Shown here: positions 1 to 10,901 of the stretch, in pieces
How the letters are laid out: every line of letters starts with the position of its first letter
Numbering within the stretch: the first letter of the stretch is position 1
Assembly: GCA_037127315.1 (NCBI GenBank)
Contig: JBBBDQ010001684.1
Span: forward strand, 5,582,501 to 5,646,500
Reading direction: 5' to 3'
DNA from: Ascarosepion bandense
Lineage: Eukaryota > Mollusca > Cephalopoda > Sepiida > Sepiidae
DNA: 64,000 nucleotides
Program-made: the position numbers and the translations under genes
Notes under the pieces: generated by a model
The model's database searches: none
The model's input: the letters and a program-made list of their open reading frames with translations, nothing else
Told to the model about the DNA's origin: nothing

Positions 1-606
1 AAATCAGTTTTAATAGAGAAAAATTTTGAGGTTAGAATCTGGCGCAATTAATCTTCAAAAGAATCAAGTTTATTATGAAGCTGATGACATTTGTTGTCAT
101 TTACTTATTAAAAATACTTCTTTGTTTTTAATTTCTTTTTTATTTTGGCCGATTCAGGAGATTCAATTTTAACCTTCGTTTAGTAATCTAAACTCTAGGT
201 ACCACCAAAAGTTGAGCTAAAAATGATTTAAACGTTTGCATTTTTACTAGAGAGTTGGTTTTTATTGGACGATAATAGTCTAAAGCTAATCCGTAAGAAA
301 AGAAAAACGAATCATATAAATATGCAAACACATTTTTGACGAGTTAAAAAGATTCTCATATTTTCTTGATACTAATTGTCTCATTGAACCCCCATTATAG
401 ACAAAAATTGAAAACAACAAAATTAAAAACTGAAAACAACAAATTGAAAAAAGTTAAAAGTTAATTTAGTAAATTTTAGGGTTCATTTTCATAGCACTGG
501 CTAAGACACTAGACGCAAACGAAGATGAACTTCATTTGGACAATGATCTTAATGAACTATATGTCAACCAACTTTCAAATAAATAAATATCTAAATAAAT
601 ACTTTA
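1..606. other. AT-rich non-coding DNA
   Basis: No open frame, RNA gene or transposon end is recognisable. The stretch is AT-rich and lacks the homology to the 26.9-kb region that begins at about 607. Nothing further can be said from sequence alone. Confidence 0.6.
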
Positions 607-789
607 GATAATTAATGAAATAATTAAAGAAATAGTGACCCCCTCACCTAATAAGCGTTGAGATAGTAGAAGATATCTTACTGCACATAATGCGGTATTG
701 CTCAGCATATATCAATAGTCGAATATATGACCTGAAGATTATTTCACGCATAAAATTGACTGTCACAGCTTGGTGTTAATCGCATTGTT

Positions 790-820
<31 letters not shown>

Positions 821-917
821 GCGCGCGCGCACACACACACATATGTGTGTGTGTGTGTATGTGTCTGTGTATATGTTTTTATATATCTGTGTGTGTGTGT
901 GTGTGCATGTGTTTGTG
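790..917. repeat. Compound CA/CG/TG microsatellite
   Basis: A CA run is followed by alternating CG (about 817-830), CA again, then a TG-rich run interrupted by TA. The CA and TG halves meet at an ATAT centre near 841-844, so they form an inverted repeat. Almost every step is purine-pyrimidine alternating. Copy B of the duplication has TA runs and a shorter TG tract in the equivalent place. Confidence 0.9.
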
Positions 918-1529
918 CCTTTCTGTGTGTTCAGAATACATTTACGTAAATATATTTGTCTTTAATTTGGAAAATCGCTGACACCTAATTAGGAATCATT
1001 TCTTACGTACCGCAGCCCTTCTTCTGGTCATGGGTGATCATGGCGCTCTACAATTTCCTATGCTTTTTAGTTTTGAATATATTTAATTAATACAAAATCT
1101 TGGACTAAGATCTTCTTTAAAAAGCAAATATAAAACTAACATCTCTATCACTTTTAGCAGTGTTACCTTCTAGTACGTATTTTTGTTTGGCGGCTAGAAT
1201 CTTATTATGTCGATTGCTATGTATTTGATCATCTTCACTTATTTGGAATGACACGGCCATTTTTTGAAGTGAACCTCGTATTAATCCAACGGGAAAAGAT
1301 TGTTCTTATTCACCTGACCATATTCAGTGATATTTGTAACATCGAATTCTTGCGAGGTAATTTGCCATCGTGAATTTTTTCGTTTTCCAATTGAAATAAT
1401 TTATATTTATTAAACTATCTCTCATATATATTTACATTAGTAGAGTCAAATGAATGTATGTACTCTTAAAAAGATTTTATCTATGAGGCAACTGTTTCGT
1501 CTGAATTTATACAAGTTATCTAGTCACCT

Positions 1530-1800
1530 GCTGAGCCGAAGTCATCTTTCTTTTATGTACCGTGTCCCTTCAGGACGTAGGCTGTTATGACCGTTTACTT
1601 GATTTTGTCCCTTGTACCTCTTTTTCTTATTTGTCCCAAACCCTGTTCTGCTATATATTTGCTGAAGACCATTAAATAAGTTACGCGCTGCTTTCCCTTG
1701 TCCTTCTTTCCTGCCATCCGACCTGTGTAGATTCTTCTTCATCTTTGTGGAGATTGACGATCCTTCGCCGTCATAGAGAATGGCATATGTCACGTAGCTC
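1530..1800 (-). pseudogene. RTE-like LINE 3' end, truncated and internally deleted
   Basis: On the minus strand a frame at 1542-1793 resembles the end of the RTE-like LINE protein. It starts with a stretch like the 'LYDxEGxxISTxMKK' part of that family, jumps across a deletion, and ends near a 'GT' like the family's usual GHGT terminus, read through into a few extra residues. The usual conserved middle (the RRMLRISWT and GKRDRGRQR blocks) is missing or scrambled. A paralogous fragment with the same deletion lies at 27754-28005 in copy B, so this copy was already broken before the duplication. It is not expected to encode a functional product. Confidence 0.6.
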
Positions 1801-1917
1801 TCATTGCTCTTAGGATATCCTAAACTTCTGAACTGAATATAGAGTTCAATTTAAAAATTTCAGGTTACGAGTTATACGATGAATATTGGAAATTGGCGAC
1901 AAAGATGAGAGATCAAC

Positions 1918-2374
1918 TGTTGTATTGTGGAATGAAGAGATACATCGAAAAATGTAGCTAAACTACTTTATTAACAGATTGGTACAACCAAAATGTATTT
2001 TTATGGGACCTACCCTTTTTGGACTATAATGAACTCCTCCTGTTATTATGAATACCGGGAGAATATGCCTCTCGGGGTGGAGTTGAGTTGGGTTGAGTCA
2101 CCCCGGGTCTAATACTTGGCAGTCGGACTGACGTGTAACAATCTTGTATTTGTTTTCTGTATAATATATATGTTTTACTAATTCCCGAGTTTGAGTTTTC
2201 TTTCGGACCTATACTGGGTCCACAACATGTGTATACAATATTTACAGTCTTTCGCAAGTGTAGGTGTAACTTCCCAAAGTCAGTGATAATGACAACATAC
2301 TCCATACTAAACGCACATTGTCTTTTATACATCGGTGTGACCGGATGTCACATGGTACGAGCCACGACACAACA
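1918..2374 (-). mobile_element. Solo-LTR-like insertion, 457 bp
   Basis: The interval begins TGTTGTATTGTGG and ends CCACGACACAACA, an imperfect inverted terminal match of TG...CA type. Read on the minus strand it has a TATA-like TGTATAAAAG near 2325 and an AATAAA near 1973, in the order expected for an LTR. Copy B of the surrounding duplication lacks the segment and runs from its left flank to its right flank, which supports an insertion. I see no clean target-site duplication and no internal retrotransposon coding sequence, so it is called a solo LTR with moderate confidence. Confidence 0.6.
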
Positions 2375-2702
2375 ATCTGAAATGATTAATGTATAATAAT
2401 TCCTCATCTAAGAAATACTGACAATCTTGTCTCATTAGCCGTTTCTTTGTACGGAATAGTCGCTGAATTCAGTCACGAATTTTGATAGTTATGTTAACAT
2501 ATTTTTGCAACAAATAAGGTATCACACATGCTTCGCTACATGAGAAGAAAGTTTTTTTTCTTGACGACAAATCAATGGAAAAATTTGCTTGGTGATAATG
2601 TGAATAAATTTTGTACATGCTGCATGAAGACCTGCCAGTCGCAGTTGGCCCGTTTGTGATTGTTGCCTTTTTCTGTATAAAGACAAGATAACTCTTTCTT
2701 CC

Positions 2703-2752
2703 ACAAAAAAAACAAAAAAACAAACAAAACAAAACAAAAAAAAAACAAACAT
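2703..2752. repeat. A-rich (AAAC)-like simple repeat
   Basis: A run of A with interspersed C, found in copy A only. Copy B at about 28518 passes from CCACAACAAAC straight on, so the tract expanded after the duplication. Open frames crossing it on the minus strand are poly-F/V artefacts. Confidence 0.75.
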
Positions 2753-3365
2753 TGATCCCTGAAAGAACTTCTAACGTTTTGTCTATGGTAAGTATTACCT
2801 TAAACGTTTATACAAATTCATTGATTGGTTAATGTTAAAGCGAACGTTATTGTTGATTTTCAACTTTGCCTGCAAGATAAATATAATCTATTAAAATTAA
2901 GATTACATGATTTGAAGAGCGCTATACGAGGAAAGGTCGAAAAGTTGTCAGCCTGAGAATTTTGGATAAGACAATGAAAGTTTTTAGCCTGAGAATCATA
3001 AAAAAGACAACAAGGTCCCCAGCCTGGGCATCATGGTAATGACAATGAAAGTCCTCAGCCTAAGAATCTTGGAGAAGATAATGAAAGGTCTCAGTCTATG
3101 AACGTTGGCAAAGACAAGTGAAAAAACAAAAAACATCGCTAGAAAAATTAAGTCGTAGGATTTTGTTTTCATTTAGATTTGGAATTATTTTAATCACCCA
3201 TGAAAATAAAATCGTATCTGGTGTGAGTTGTTGAAAGAAAATGATGTCGAATATGAATTATCCATAAAGATTTTGTTTGGGAATCTAATTTAAATATGGG
3301 AAAAGCGAAGACTATATCGAGTTGATCAACATGATAGCGTCCTAAAAGATTTTAAAAAATCAATG

Positions 3366-4840
3366 ACCGTTTAATTTCAAGTACATCCAGATTATTTTTG
3401 TGTTTCTGTTGCATTAGATTAACTAATAATAATCAAAATATCTCGATCAATGCATTTGGTTAATTATCTTAGATTTGTAGACAATAACAATGATCGATTT
3501 CCCTGCCCGTTTAAATTACTTCAACGTCATCTAAAACGTAAATTCGTCTATAAAAAGGGGAGATAATCAACTTATATATCATTACAGTCCTTTACCTTAT
3601 AGAGCTATTCTGATATTACCGATTTATTGTCTCTATACTTACTTAAGAAATAACTGAAATCTTGAAACATTCGATTATAATAGTTTTTTTTTTTCAAGAA
3701 TTACATTTATCAGCTGACATATATTTACAAAATATAACTCGTACAGTTCTAATTTTGGGATTAAATTTTGTGTGATTTCTTTTCTTGCGAGAAATTTTCT
3801 GTATATTTAAAACGATCACATCTGTGTTTCTTTTTTGAAGCGGGTACTTTCCAGCAGAGATGTTCCGCCATTTCTTCATTTTCGTTTTGGTCTTCTTCAT
3901 GACTTTTATGACGGCGTCATTCCTATATCTTGTGTCATCCGTTGTATGACTTGCGTAATAGTTGGATATAAATTCTATAACATTGGTTCACTTCATTCAA
4001 CCGGGTTGCAATAATGCCTAAGGTAAATGAATATCCAAGTCAAAATTGTACAATTTCCTTAAATATGAAGCATCGCGAATAATTGAAAGTTTTCGAGATA
4101 GTACTTGTTTCATCTAAACAACAGTTGATTCTCATCGGGCATGTAAAATGGCGCCAGCCTAAGGAAACTAGTTGTAGCATCATATCGAAATTTAACATTA
4201 TTTTTTATTAAATTTAATAATTAATAATTTTTGAGAAGCATCTTGTTCATTTCAATTTCAGTTTCTTTTTGTCTGCTAGTTGCTTTTCAGCTTTTATGAC
4301 CGTCAGTCTACGGATGTAAGTAAACTGCACGCTTCGTAAATGAAGAATGGATTACAAAAAATTCGACTTTACATGTGTTGTCACTATTCCTATAATTACT
4401 GTTCTACTATTTCAGCTTTGGTAGCAAATTCAAAATTACGTAACCACCCAATGACAGTAGCAATAATTGTGCGAATATTTGCAATGAAAACATTAATATT
4501 ACTTGATAATTCTTAAGGTTAACTTTGTATAAGAGATCACATAAAATATCCAATTTCAACCAATAAGAAGGTCGAGAGTAACTCATTGTAGACTTTTAAA
4601 ATGGTATTGATTTATGATGCGTGTTATGCGAATGAAAGAATAGATGCTGGGAACAGAATATTATGAGGATAACGAGGATAGATTTCGAATTATCCTTGAA
4701 TTTAAGAGATTCAGATTGTATTGTTCAGGAGAGTGTTATGTCTTCCCCCACATAAAAAATTAAATAAAAATGTATTATAGCATAAAACATAGTTATAAAA
4801 TAATTAAAAAAAAACAAACAATTATAACAATTTTAATTGC
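3366..4840. other. AT-rich DNA present only in duplication copy A
   Basis: Copy B passes from about 29055 to 29110 where copy A has these 1.47 kb. I see no coding frame, terminal repeats or target duplication. It may be an insertion here or a deletion from copy B. Confidence 0.5.
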
Positions 4841-4845
4841 TATTA

Positions 4846-4960
4846 ATTCCGCCATTCTAAACCAATGAGAATCGAAATAATTTTTCTCCACTACACACGC
4901 AAACACGTGACAGTTTCGTTATCGGACAAACAGTGTACCAGGACAGGCCATCAACACATG
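4846..4960 (-). repeat. Degenerate tRNA-derived SINE head
   Basis: Read on the minus strand it contains a region aligning to the clearer head at 29117-29225, with a B-box-like TTCGATTCTCA. Cephalopods are known to carry several tRNA-derived SINE families. This copy is more decayed than its paralogue; the call depends on that comparison. Confidence 0.45.
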
Positions 4961-5109
4961 CGTCATCGAAAATTTCGTCTCTTTTACCTTTTTCAGGCCA
5001 TGAAAGTAACATTCACCTCTTAGCACTCTAAAAAATTTCAAGGTTAGAATGCCCTAGATATTTGTTGTATTTTCTAACTAAACTATCTGGACACTCCTTA
5101 CAAGCATCT

Positions 5110-5660
5110 ATAAAACAAAACAAAAAAAATGCGAGAAGTGACTGTATACCCACTTGCTTATTTTTTATGTTAGCTTAATCCATATTTGACACTAAACTCA
5201 CAATTTCACTTAATATTACTGTCTTACGGATTTCCAACACAACATAACAAACAGATAAAAAATAATATTTGCTTTGTTGTTTCTACGTTTTGCATTTTCT
5301 CATTTTTACGAGTATGTTTTGTATATGCAAGGGAGTTTATATATACAAATAGTTACGGAATATCAACAGAACGTGATATTTGATTCACTCATCTAGACAT
5401 TCAACAGTAATGATTACACTGATCGCTGAAAATCTATTTTATGAAGGCATGTTTTTATATTAACGTTCAAATTTAAAGTCGATAGTTACAACTGTCAATC
5501 TCACGTGTTCATTACGACTAACGAGAAGTGAAATAATGATAATGCTTCTTAACTTTCAAATTTAAAATTGTTGTTTTTTTAACTTGTGTTCACTAGAACC
5601 AAAACAGTAAAGCCACTGCAACACAAGTGGTTACTGAGTGTGGAAAAATTAGAAAAAAAT
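5110..5660. other. AT-rich non-coding DNA
   Basis: No recognisable gene, RNA or repeat boundary. The short plus-strand frame near 5186-5383 has no recognisable domain and is treated as chance. Confidence 0.5.
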
Positions 5661-6125
5661 TACTAATGAGCGAGAAAAAAAGGGTAATCACGTGGGCAGT
5701 ACGTAGCAATTGACATTACATTTAAATTTTTGAAGATAAAACCAAGTTCGCTGGAAGTATGGGCAAGAAAAAGTTTCACAAACGAGAAGTCCGTGAAAAG
5801 TAACGTCAGCATAGAACTTACAATTACATCTATGCAGGTTATTTGTAGTTTGATGAGATCTTGACGCCAGTCTAGTACTGCTCTTAAATGAAAAAAGTCT
5901 ACACACCATAGCGAAGCGCTTATCCGAATAATTACCATGAAAGCATTTATGAAAATTGCTCAACCAGGCAAACTTATGGCGGTGGAAAAGTGATTGAAGT
6001 TACCAAATCAGTACCGATATTATTGCTGAGGCTTTTTCGGATTTTTCAAAAAGCTTTGAATAAATAGTTGAGGCACTGGACCATATGTGGGAGCAATATT
6101 ATAGACATTGGCGGATGTTAGACTT
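5660..6125 (-). pseudogene. Jockey/CR1-like LINE C-terminal fragment
   Basis: Minus-strand frames at 5663-5963 keep fragments of a conserved LINE C-terminus: a 'KCFHGNYSD' block, a 'TRLASRSH' block, and a terminal 'LQKFKCNVN' block. The same blocks occur at 16.5-16.8 kb, 17.9-18.2 kb and 33.9-34.3 kb. Upstream, at about 6000-6125, the minus strand still resembles the preceding 'EYCSHIWSG' part. The two overlapping frames show a frameshift. No reverse transcriptase core is present, so this is a 5'-truncated dead copy. Confidence 0.7.
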
Positions 6126-6189
6126 ATAAATATTATCGAAATTATCATCATTTTAATCTTTATACTACCTCTCACTCTCTCTCGCTCTG

Positions 6190-6211
6190 TATATATATAT
6201 ATATATATATA
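6190..6211. repeat. (TA)n microsatellite
   Basis: About 11 perfect TA units following a short CT-rich tract. Confidence 0.9.
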
Positions 6212-6304
6212 CTGGTAGATGCTCCGTTTTTATGTATTTATTTAAAAAGTATATTTCTATTTAACGTTTTGAATATTCAATACATCTTTTTAGTAAAATA
6301 TACG

Positions 6305-6390
6305 TTCTTTTGCGGTATTTGAACCTCCGTCTTCTTGGGAAAATCGTCCTTGTATCTAATGTGTCTTGACTTGTCGGTCACGAAGAATTT
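6305..6390 (-). repeat. Possible tRNA-derived SINE head
   Basis: On the minus strand a box-A-like TAGATACAAGG is followed about 35 bases later by a box-B-like GGTTCAAATAC. These are close to RNA polymerase III internal promoter consensus. No cloverleaf was folded and no SINE body is recognised. Confidence 0.4.
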
Positions 6391-6589
6391 CCCATTGTGT
6401 AACAAAAAACTTAAAACAAACTTAGGAAACATATTTTTTAAATTCATACACAATAAATTTTCCGCCACAAGAAACTCTCAATAAGATATTCAACAAAAAC
6501 ACTGTAAAAATCAGCAACAGTTTCACTGAAAATTAATTAAATCTACGCGTTAAATTTGCGTGTACCTGTAGAACAAAGAACGAATATAA

Positions 6590-7115
6590 TATAGCTTAAA
6601 CGGAAATTGTTTTAAAACAATAGAGAATATCAAGCTACTGTAAATCAGCAGGTAACGAAAAAATATACATGGCGTAACTAAAAGGCCTTGACAATTACGC
6701 ACACAAAATATCTTTTGATAGTTCAAATCTTATATATTCATATTTCTGCCACAAATGCAAAAAAGAGAAATCATAATGAAGAACCAGTCATGTAATTCCG
6801 TCTTCAATAAACATAAAACAAACATGAAAGACAATAACAATTTTCCTCTCGCTGCACACTTTAACCAACCGGGCAACGGCATTGATAATATCTTAATATT
6901 TTTTAGCCTCTTCTTTTAAGAAACAAGAAATAGACGTAAATCGGAGTTAAAATACATTTTCAAATTAGAAACACATATTAAAGGATTAAATATGCGAACA
7001 GTTTAATGATTTCTGAACATATCTGAAAGATTAAAACAAAAACAAAATCACACCAAATATATAATTGAAAATAAACAGCATCAGCCTATAACAATAAATC
7101 CGATATATTCTATAA
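6590..7115 (+). repeat. Duplicated block matching about 26410-26665
   Basis: The left part (GGAAATTGTTTTAAAACAAT, then ATCAAGCTACTGTAAATCAG) matches about 26422-26475. The right part near 7080 (CATCAGCCTATAACAATAAA) matches about 26637. The middle is longer here. At the second locus this block lies immediately upstream of copy B (26926), while here it lies downstream of copy A. Confidence 0.6.
6775..6985 (+). repeat. Direct repeat, copy 1 of 2 (about 210 bp)
   Basis: This segment, from the block containing CATGTAATTCCGTC to the block containing GACGTAAATCGGAG, recurs at about 8362-8577 at high identity with small indels. The two copies flank an RTE-like LINE fragment and a CA/TA microsatellite module. 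Confidence 0.8.
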
Positions 7116-7199
7116 TTACCTGCCCTGATCAAAACAAACCACAAAATAAACTACCAAAACTCATCTCAAAATGAGGACACGAAACCTATATTTAGTCTT

Positions 7200-7620
7200 C
7201 TTCTTCTATGTGCCCTGTCCATTCAGGACGTAGGCGATCTTGGTTCTCCATGTCTTCCTATCCCTTGTGGCTCTTAGTATGTTTGCTCCTGTTACTCCTG
7301 GCAAGCCTCGTTCCGTTATCCACCTGATCAGGCCCTGCAAGTATGTTATCCGCTGCCTTCCTCTGTCTCTCTTTCCTTCTATCTGGCCAGTCAGTATCAG
7401 TTTCTCCAAGCTTTCCTTCCTCATTGCGTGTCCCAGGAACTTCAGTTTTCTCTTCCTGATGCTCAGTATTAATTTCCTTTTTGTTGCCATTCTTTCCAGC
7501 ACCTCATCGTTGCTTGCATGCCCAGTCCACGATATCCGCAGCATTCTTCCGCTGCTTCCAGTTTTGTCCTCATTTTCGATGATATTGTCTAGCATTCACT
7601 GCCGTATCGAAGAACTGACA
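7200..7620 (-). pseudogene. RTE-like LINE C-terminal fragment with GAA tail
   Basis: The minus-strand frame at 7206-7595 gives 129 residues and is the best-preserved LINE remnant here. In order it shows 'RMLRISWTGH', 'RKRKLKFLGHAMRKE', 'IEGKRDRGRQRITYL' and a terminal 'GQGT' at the stop. These match the C-terminal region of RTE-like endonuclease-reverse transcriptases, as I recall the family. The stop is followed by a short GAA-rich tail (about 7196-7205), the usual microsatellite-like 3' end of the group. The endonuclease and reverse transcriptase domains are absent, so this is a 5'-truncated insertion. The plus-strand frame overlapping it is a shadow. Confidence 0.8.
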
Positions 7621-7972
7621 TGACATATCAATCCAGCACTCTTTTCTTTGTTTCTATATTTATTTAAAAATCGAAAGTGAAAAAGAATAAACAAAGATAA
7701 TTAATCTAAATAAAATAATAAGAAATAAATTCATCTGAATAAATAAGCAAATGACTTAACTAAATAATAAACAAATTAACAAACCACATACCCATAAATA
7801 AAAATCATAAAAATAATCACAACAAAAAACAAAATAATAGATAATAACTAAGACAATAATAAAATAATTTAAGGTAACAAACAACAATATAAATAACAAA
7901 AGATCTCCATATTTACAATTATTTACATTCAATATTCAAAATAATTCAAAATATGACTATTATTGCCCACCA
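7620..7972. other. A-rich non-coding DNA
   Basis: Strongly A-rich on the plus strand with many AATAA-type words. No gene or element boundary is seen. Confidence 0.5.
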
Positions 7973-8024
7973 AAATAACCATTAAATAATAAAACAAACT
8001 ACCAAAATGAAATATATTGGCCAA

Positions 8025-8113
<89 letters not shown>

Positions 8114-8171
8114 TGCGAGAGCCTATCAATGCTATGAGTCAGCCCCACGAACAAATCAATGCTAGTTGTCA
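7973..8171 (+). repeat. Source copy of a duplicated CA/TA microsatellite module
   Basis: The module has a unique left part (with AACTACCAAAATGAAATAT), a CA run at about 8027-8076, a TA run at about 8077-8111, and a unique right part (with GAGTCAGCCCCACGAACA). It recurs at about 8814-8988 with identical flanks and shorter runs. Open frames here are HT/YI dipeptide artefacts. Confidence 0.85.
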
Positions 8172-8361
8172 TCCTTCTCAACATACATACAATCATAATG
8201 TAATGTGGTATACATAAATTGGCACCTCACCAATGAAAACCTCGGCTCCAACAGACACTGATGGAAATTCTGTAAATATGTTAATATCAATAGCATTTAC
8301 AACCTCCTTTTGTCTCAGAATATATTAAAACCACCGTCTTTGATTTGTGATAGTTCAAATT

Positions 8362-8577
8362 ATGATTGAGAAACAGTCATGTAATTCCGTCATCAATAAA
8401 CATAAACCAAACATGAAAGGCAATAACAACAATTTTCCTGTCGCCGCACACTTTAACCAACCTGGCCATGGCATTGATAATATCTTAATATTTTTTAGTC
8501 TCCTCTTTTAATAACCAACAAATAGACGTAAATCGGAGTTAAAATACATTTTCAAAAAGAATCACATATTAATGGAC
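8362..8577 (+). repeat. Direct repeat, copy 2 of 2
   Basis: Counterpart of about 6775-6985, same orientation, with a few substitutions and small indels. Confidence 0.8.
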
Positions 8578-8813
8578 TTAAGTTTAGATCTCTTCATTTC
8601 TTCTATCCCTGAGTAATTTCAGCAAAATATTTGAGGCTCTAATCAATGTTGAAGTGGTTAAGCATCACAGATCTCACGACCTATTTTCTGACTAACAATA
8701 TGGCTCCTGCTTTGTCAGATCAACCGCTAATGTTCTAACGGTCATCACTGAATATGCATACCAGGCTCTTGATAATAATAACAAAGCTCGAGCTGTGGCA
8801 CCAGTTACCTCGA

Positions 8814-8862
8814 AATAACCATTAAATAATAAAACAAACTACCAAAATGAAATATATTGGCC

Positions 8863-8927
<65 letters not shown>

Positions 8928-8988
8928 TCTGCGAGAGCCTATCAATGCTATGAGTCAGCCCCACGAACAAATCAATGCTAGTTGTCAC
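8814..8988 (+). repeat. Copied microsatellite module inserted in LINE
   Basis: Same unique flanks as about 7973-8171, same orientation, shorter CA (about 8862-8906) and TA (about 8906-8927) runs. LINE sequence lies on the left, ending near the ACCAG/TTACCTCG words. After the foldback on the right the LINE resumes with TTGGCATTCTGCGCAAGC. Confidence 0.85.
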
Positions 8989-8991
8989 TTT

Positions 8992-9052
8992 CGCAGAATG
9001 CCAATTTGATAAACCTTGTTAAATACAAGGTTTAGCAAATTGGCATTCTGCG
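8992..9052. repeat. Perfect-type foldback (27-bp arms, 7-bp loop)
   Basis: The left arm 8992-9018 and right arm 9026-9052 are reverse complements with one mismatch in 27, separated by TTAAATA. The right arm is LINE sequence (compare about 33325-33350). The left arm is its inverted copy and abuts the inserted microsatellite module. Confidence 0.9.
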
Positions 9053-9965
9053 CAAGCTCATGGCGTATAGCATTGCTGAACGACTGTTTGATTTAATCAA
9101 TATCGTTCCTATCAAAAAGTGCAATGAAGTTCATTTTTAACGAACAAGCTTCTATATCATTTCACACGAACGCCGATGTCTATCTTAGGTCGTAGGATGT
9201 TACTGGTCTTTATCACTGATCTTTCTGATGTCATCAATTCTCAAGAGGCATCTATGCTGATGTAACTACCATTTACTGCCGTCTCAATAGGAAATCTGCC
9301 AAGGCTGAAAAATTAAACCTAGATGCTGCTCTTGAAACGGACCTCCAATCAGCCATTAATTGGTGCAGGAAATAGCTTGTCAAATATAATGCTTTCAAAA
9401 CACATTTCTCCTTTAACCAGCATAGACAAACTTTCCTGCCCACCATCAGCATAGCTGATGCTAGTCTCTTGGACTCACTTTTTCAACCGACCTGAACTGG
9501 AGTGACTACATTGAATACTTATCTGCTTCTGCTACTAGGAGGTTTGGCACACTGTATCGGGCCAGAAAGTTTTTTCTCGTCAGAATTTATCTTGAACATT
9601 TATATATCTATTATTCGTCTGTGAAATGAATAAAACTGTTACATCCGGTCAGGTAATGCTGCTATTCATTTCGAGGCCTTCGACAAAGTCCATAGAACTA
9701 TCTACGATGCAATTCATTCTGATTTGGGATCTCGACTTCAGTCGTTATTTCCTCTGTCTTTTTTACAAATATTTTCATGGTAACTGCTCTGACGAGATTT
9801 TTTCTTTAATGCCCTAACCAGACAAATTTAAGCGTGATACTCGGTTGGCATCCTTTACTATTAAAATAGTTAAATATAACTGCTACTTATACTCAAACAT
9901 TCTCTTTTTTCGCACTTTTCTTAAAAAACTGTCGCTCTTTACTAAGGGCTACAAAGAACAATAGA

Positions 9966-10662
9966 AGTGTCTTTCAAAGGTAATCTGGAATAATATTTGG
10001 CGAATTTAAATTCACAGAATATTGTTATATATTTGTTGGTACGGTATTTTGGGGAAGCATGGATATTTGATAATATAGTGTATTTGCGCTTAGCAACACA
10101 GATGTTGGTTTAGGAGTCTAAAATGTGTTTTGTTGAAATGTGAAGCAGGTGCAATAGGTTTTGATTTGGGAGTTTTGTTTTGTCTAGCCGGGTTCAGGAA
10201 AGGTTAATTTCTTCAGAATTTGTACCGGAAGACAGCTGTCAGTCGAGTGAAAGTGGCGTTATGCTTGCAGTTAGAAAATTTTTAGTAGTAATTAGAATTT
10301 GATTTTTGAAGAGTCTGTTCTCGACAATCGATGGAGTCGGTTGGTTAAATAGCGTTTCCCCGGTGGGGTAGGTGCTGACAACTCAATCAAAGAAGGACGA
10401 CTTAAATCTACGGAATGTTTTAGAAGATGTCACATTTTTGTTTAAAAAGATGTTCTGTGTTTGAAAAAAGGTGTCCTGTTTTTAAAAAAATATAAATAAA
10501 ATATATTTTATATTTTATTTACATTTGGTTCCGGTCTTATTGTTTTAGACAGAGGCGTTCGTTGTAGATAGTTATTATTGAAAGTTGACGAGAAAAAAGA
10601 CGACGAAAAAAGACGAAGAGGAAGAAGCAGTTTCTTAGTCTGACATTTTATGATGATGAAGC
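9966..10662. other. Non-coding DNA, unassigned
   Basis: Moderately G-rich stretch with no coding frame. A TGTTGGTACGGTATTTTGG word at about 10037 and several T-rich words resemble LTR or LTR-internal sequence, but I could not find two matching ends. An A/T-rich palindromic patch lies at about 10490-10525. Confidence 0.4.
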
Positions 10663-10720
10663 AGAAGAAGAAGAAGAAGAAGAAGAAGAAGAAGAAGAAG
10701 AAGAAGAAGAAGAAGAAGAA
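10663..10720. repeat. (GAA)n microsatellite
   Basis: About 19 GAA units, nearly perfect, preceded by degenerate GA-rich sequence from about 10588. Confidence 0.9.
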
Positions 10721-10901
10721 AAGGCATTCGTCTCAGTGTAAGTCGGATCGAGTGGTAATATGCGACAAATGAAATTAAAGTATGTAAAGAAGTCGGATTG
10801 AGTGATCTCCGACGGCAGTGAAATTTTTGAGCTGAAATGTTTTAATCGTCGCGGTCGTAGTGTAATCCTATTTCTGGATAACTGGTATTCATTTTTTTAT
10901 T

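Larger units (their letters stand above)
607..5110 (+). repeat. Segmental duplication, copy A (partner about 26926-29390)
   Basis: Blocks along this interval match 26926-29390 in the same order and strand, with many substitutions and indels. Anchors seen by eye: about 607-780 with 26926-27095; about 890-1910 with 27330-28110; about 2375-3365 with 28165-29055; about 4840-5110 with 29110-29390. Copy A has extra DNA absent from B: an LTR at 1918-2374, an A-rich tract at 2703-2752, and about 1.47 kb at 3366-4840. Both copies carry the same RTE-like LINE tail and the same tRNA-like SINE head, so those insertions came before the duplication. Confidence 0.8.
8588..9965 (+). pseudogene. Jockey/CR1-like LINE, degenerate RT and C-terminus
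   Basis: The plus strand aligns, in pieces, with the LINE at 33.1-34.3 kb. Its order is the reverse transcriptase start (region of 'AKYF', 'TSHDLFSDQQYG', 'ALDNNNKARA'), the palm near 9256-9290, a 'LVKYNAFKTHFSFNQHRQTF' region near 9380-9435, and the C-terminal 'LFYKYFHGNCSDE' at 9760-9800. The catalytic YADD reads as IYADV at about 9253-9267, so the second aspartate is lost. Stops and frameshifts are frequent. The body is broken at about 8813 by a copied microsatellite module ending in a foldback at 8992-9052. Only the short frame 9626-9817 is open; it is non-functional. Confidence 0.75.

Noticed and set aside
7240..7623. 127-residue plus-strand frame
   Set aside because: It is the antisense of the RTE-like LINE C-terminus on the minus strand, which has recognisable conserved blocks.
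7929..8217. Frames encoding HT, YI and VC dipeptide runs
   Set aside because: Direct translation of CA/TA microsatellites.
9966..10900. Full LTR retrotransposon around the GAA run
   Set aside because: LTR-like words are present but no matching second LTR, target duplication or coding domain could be found.
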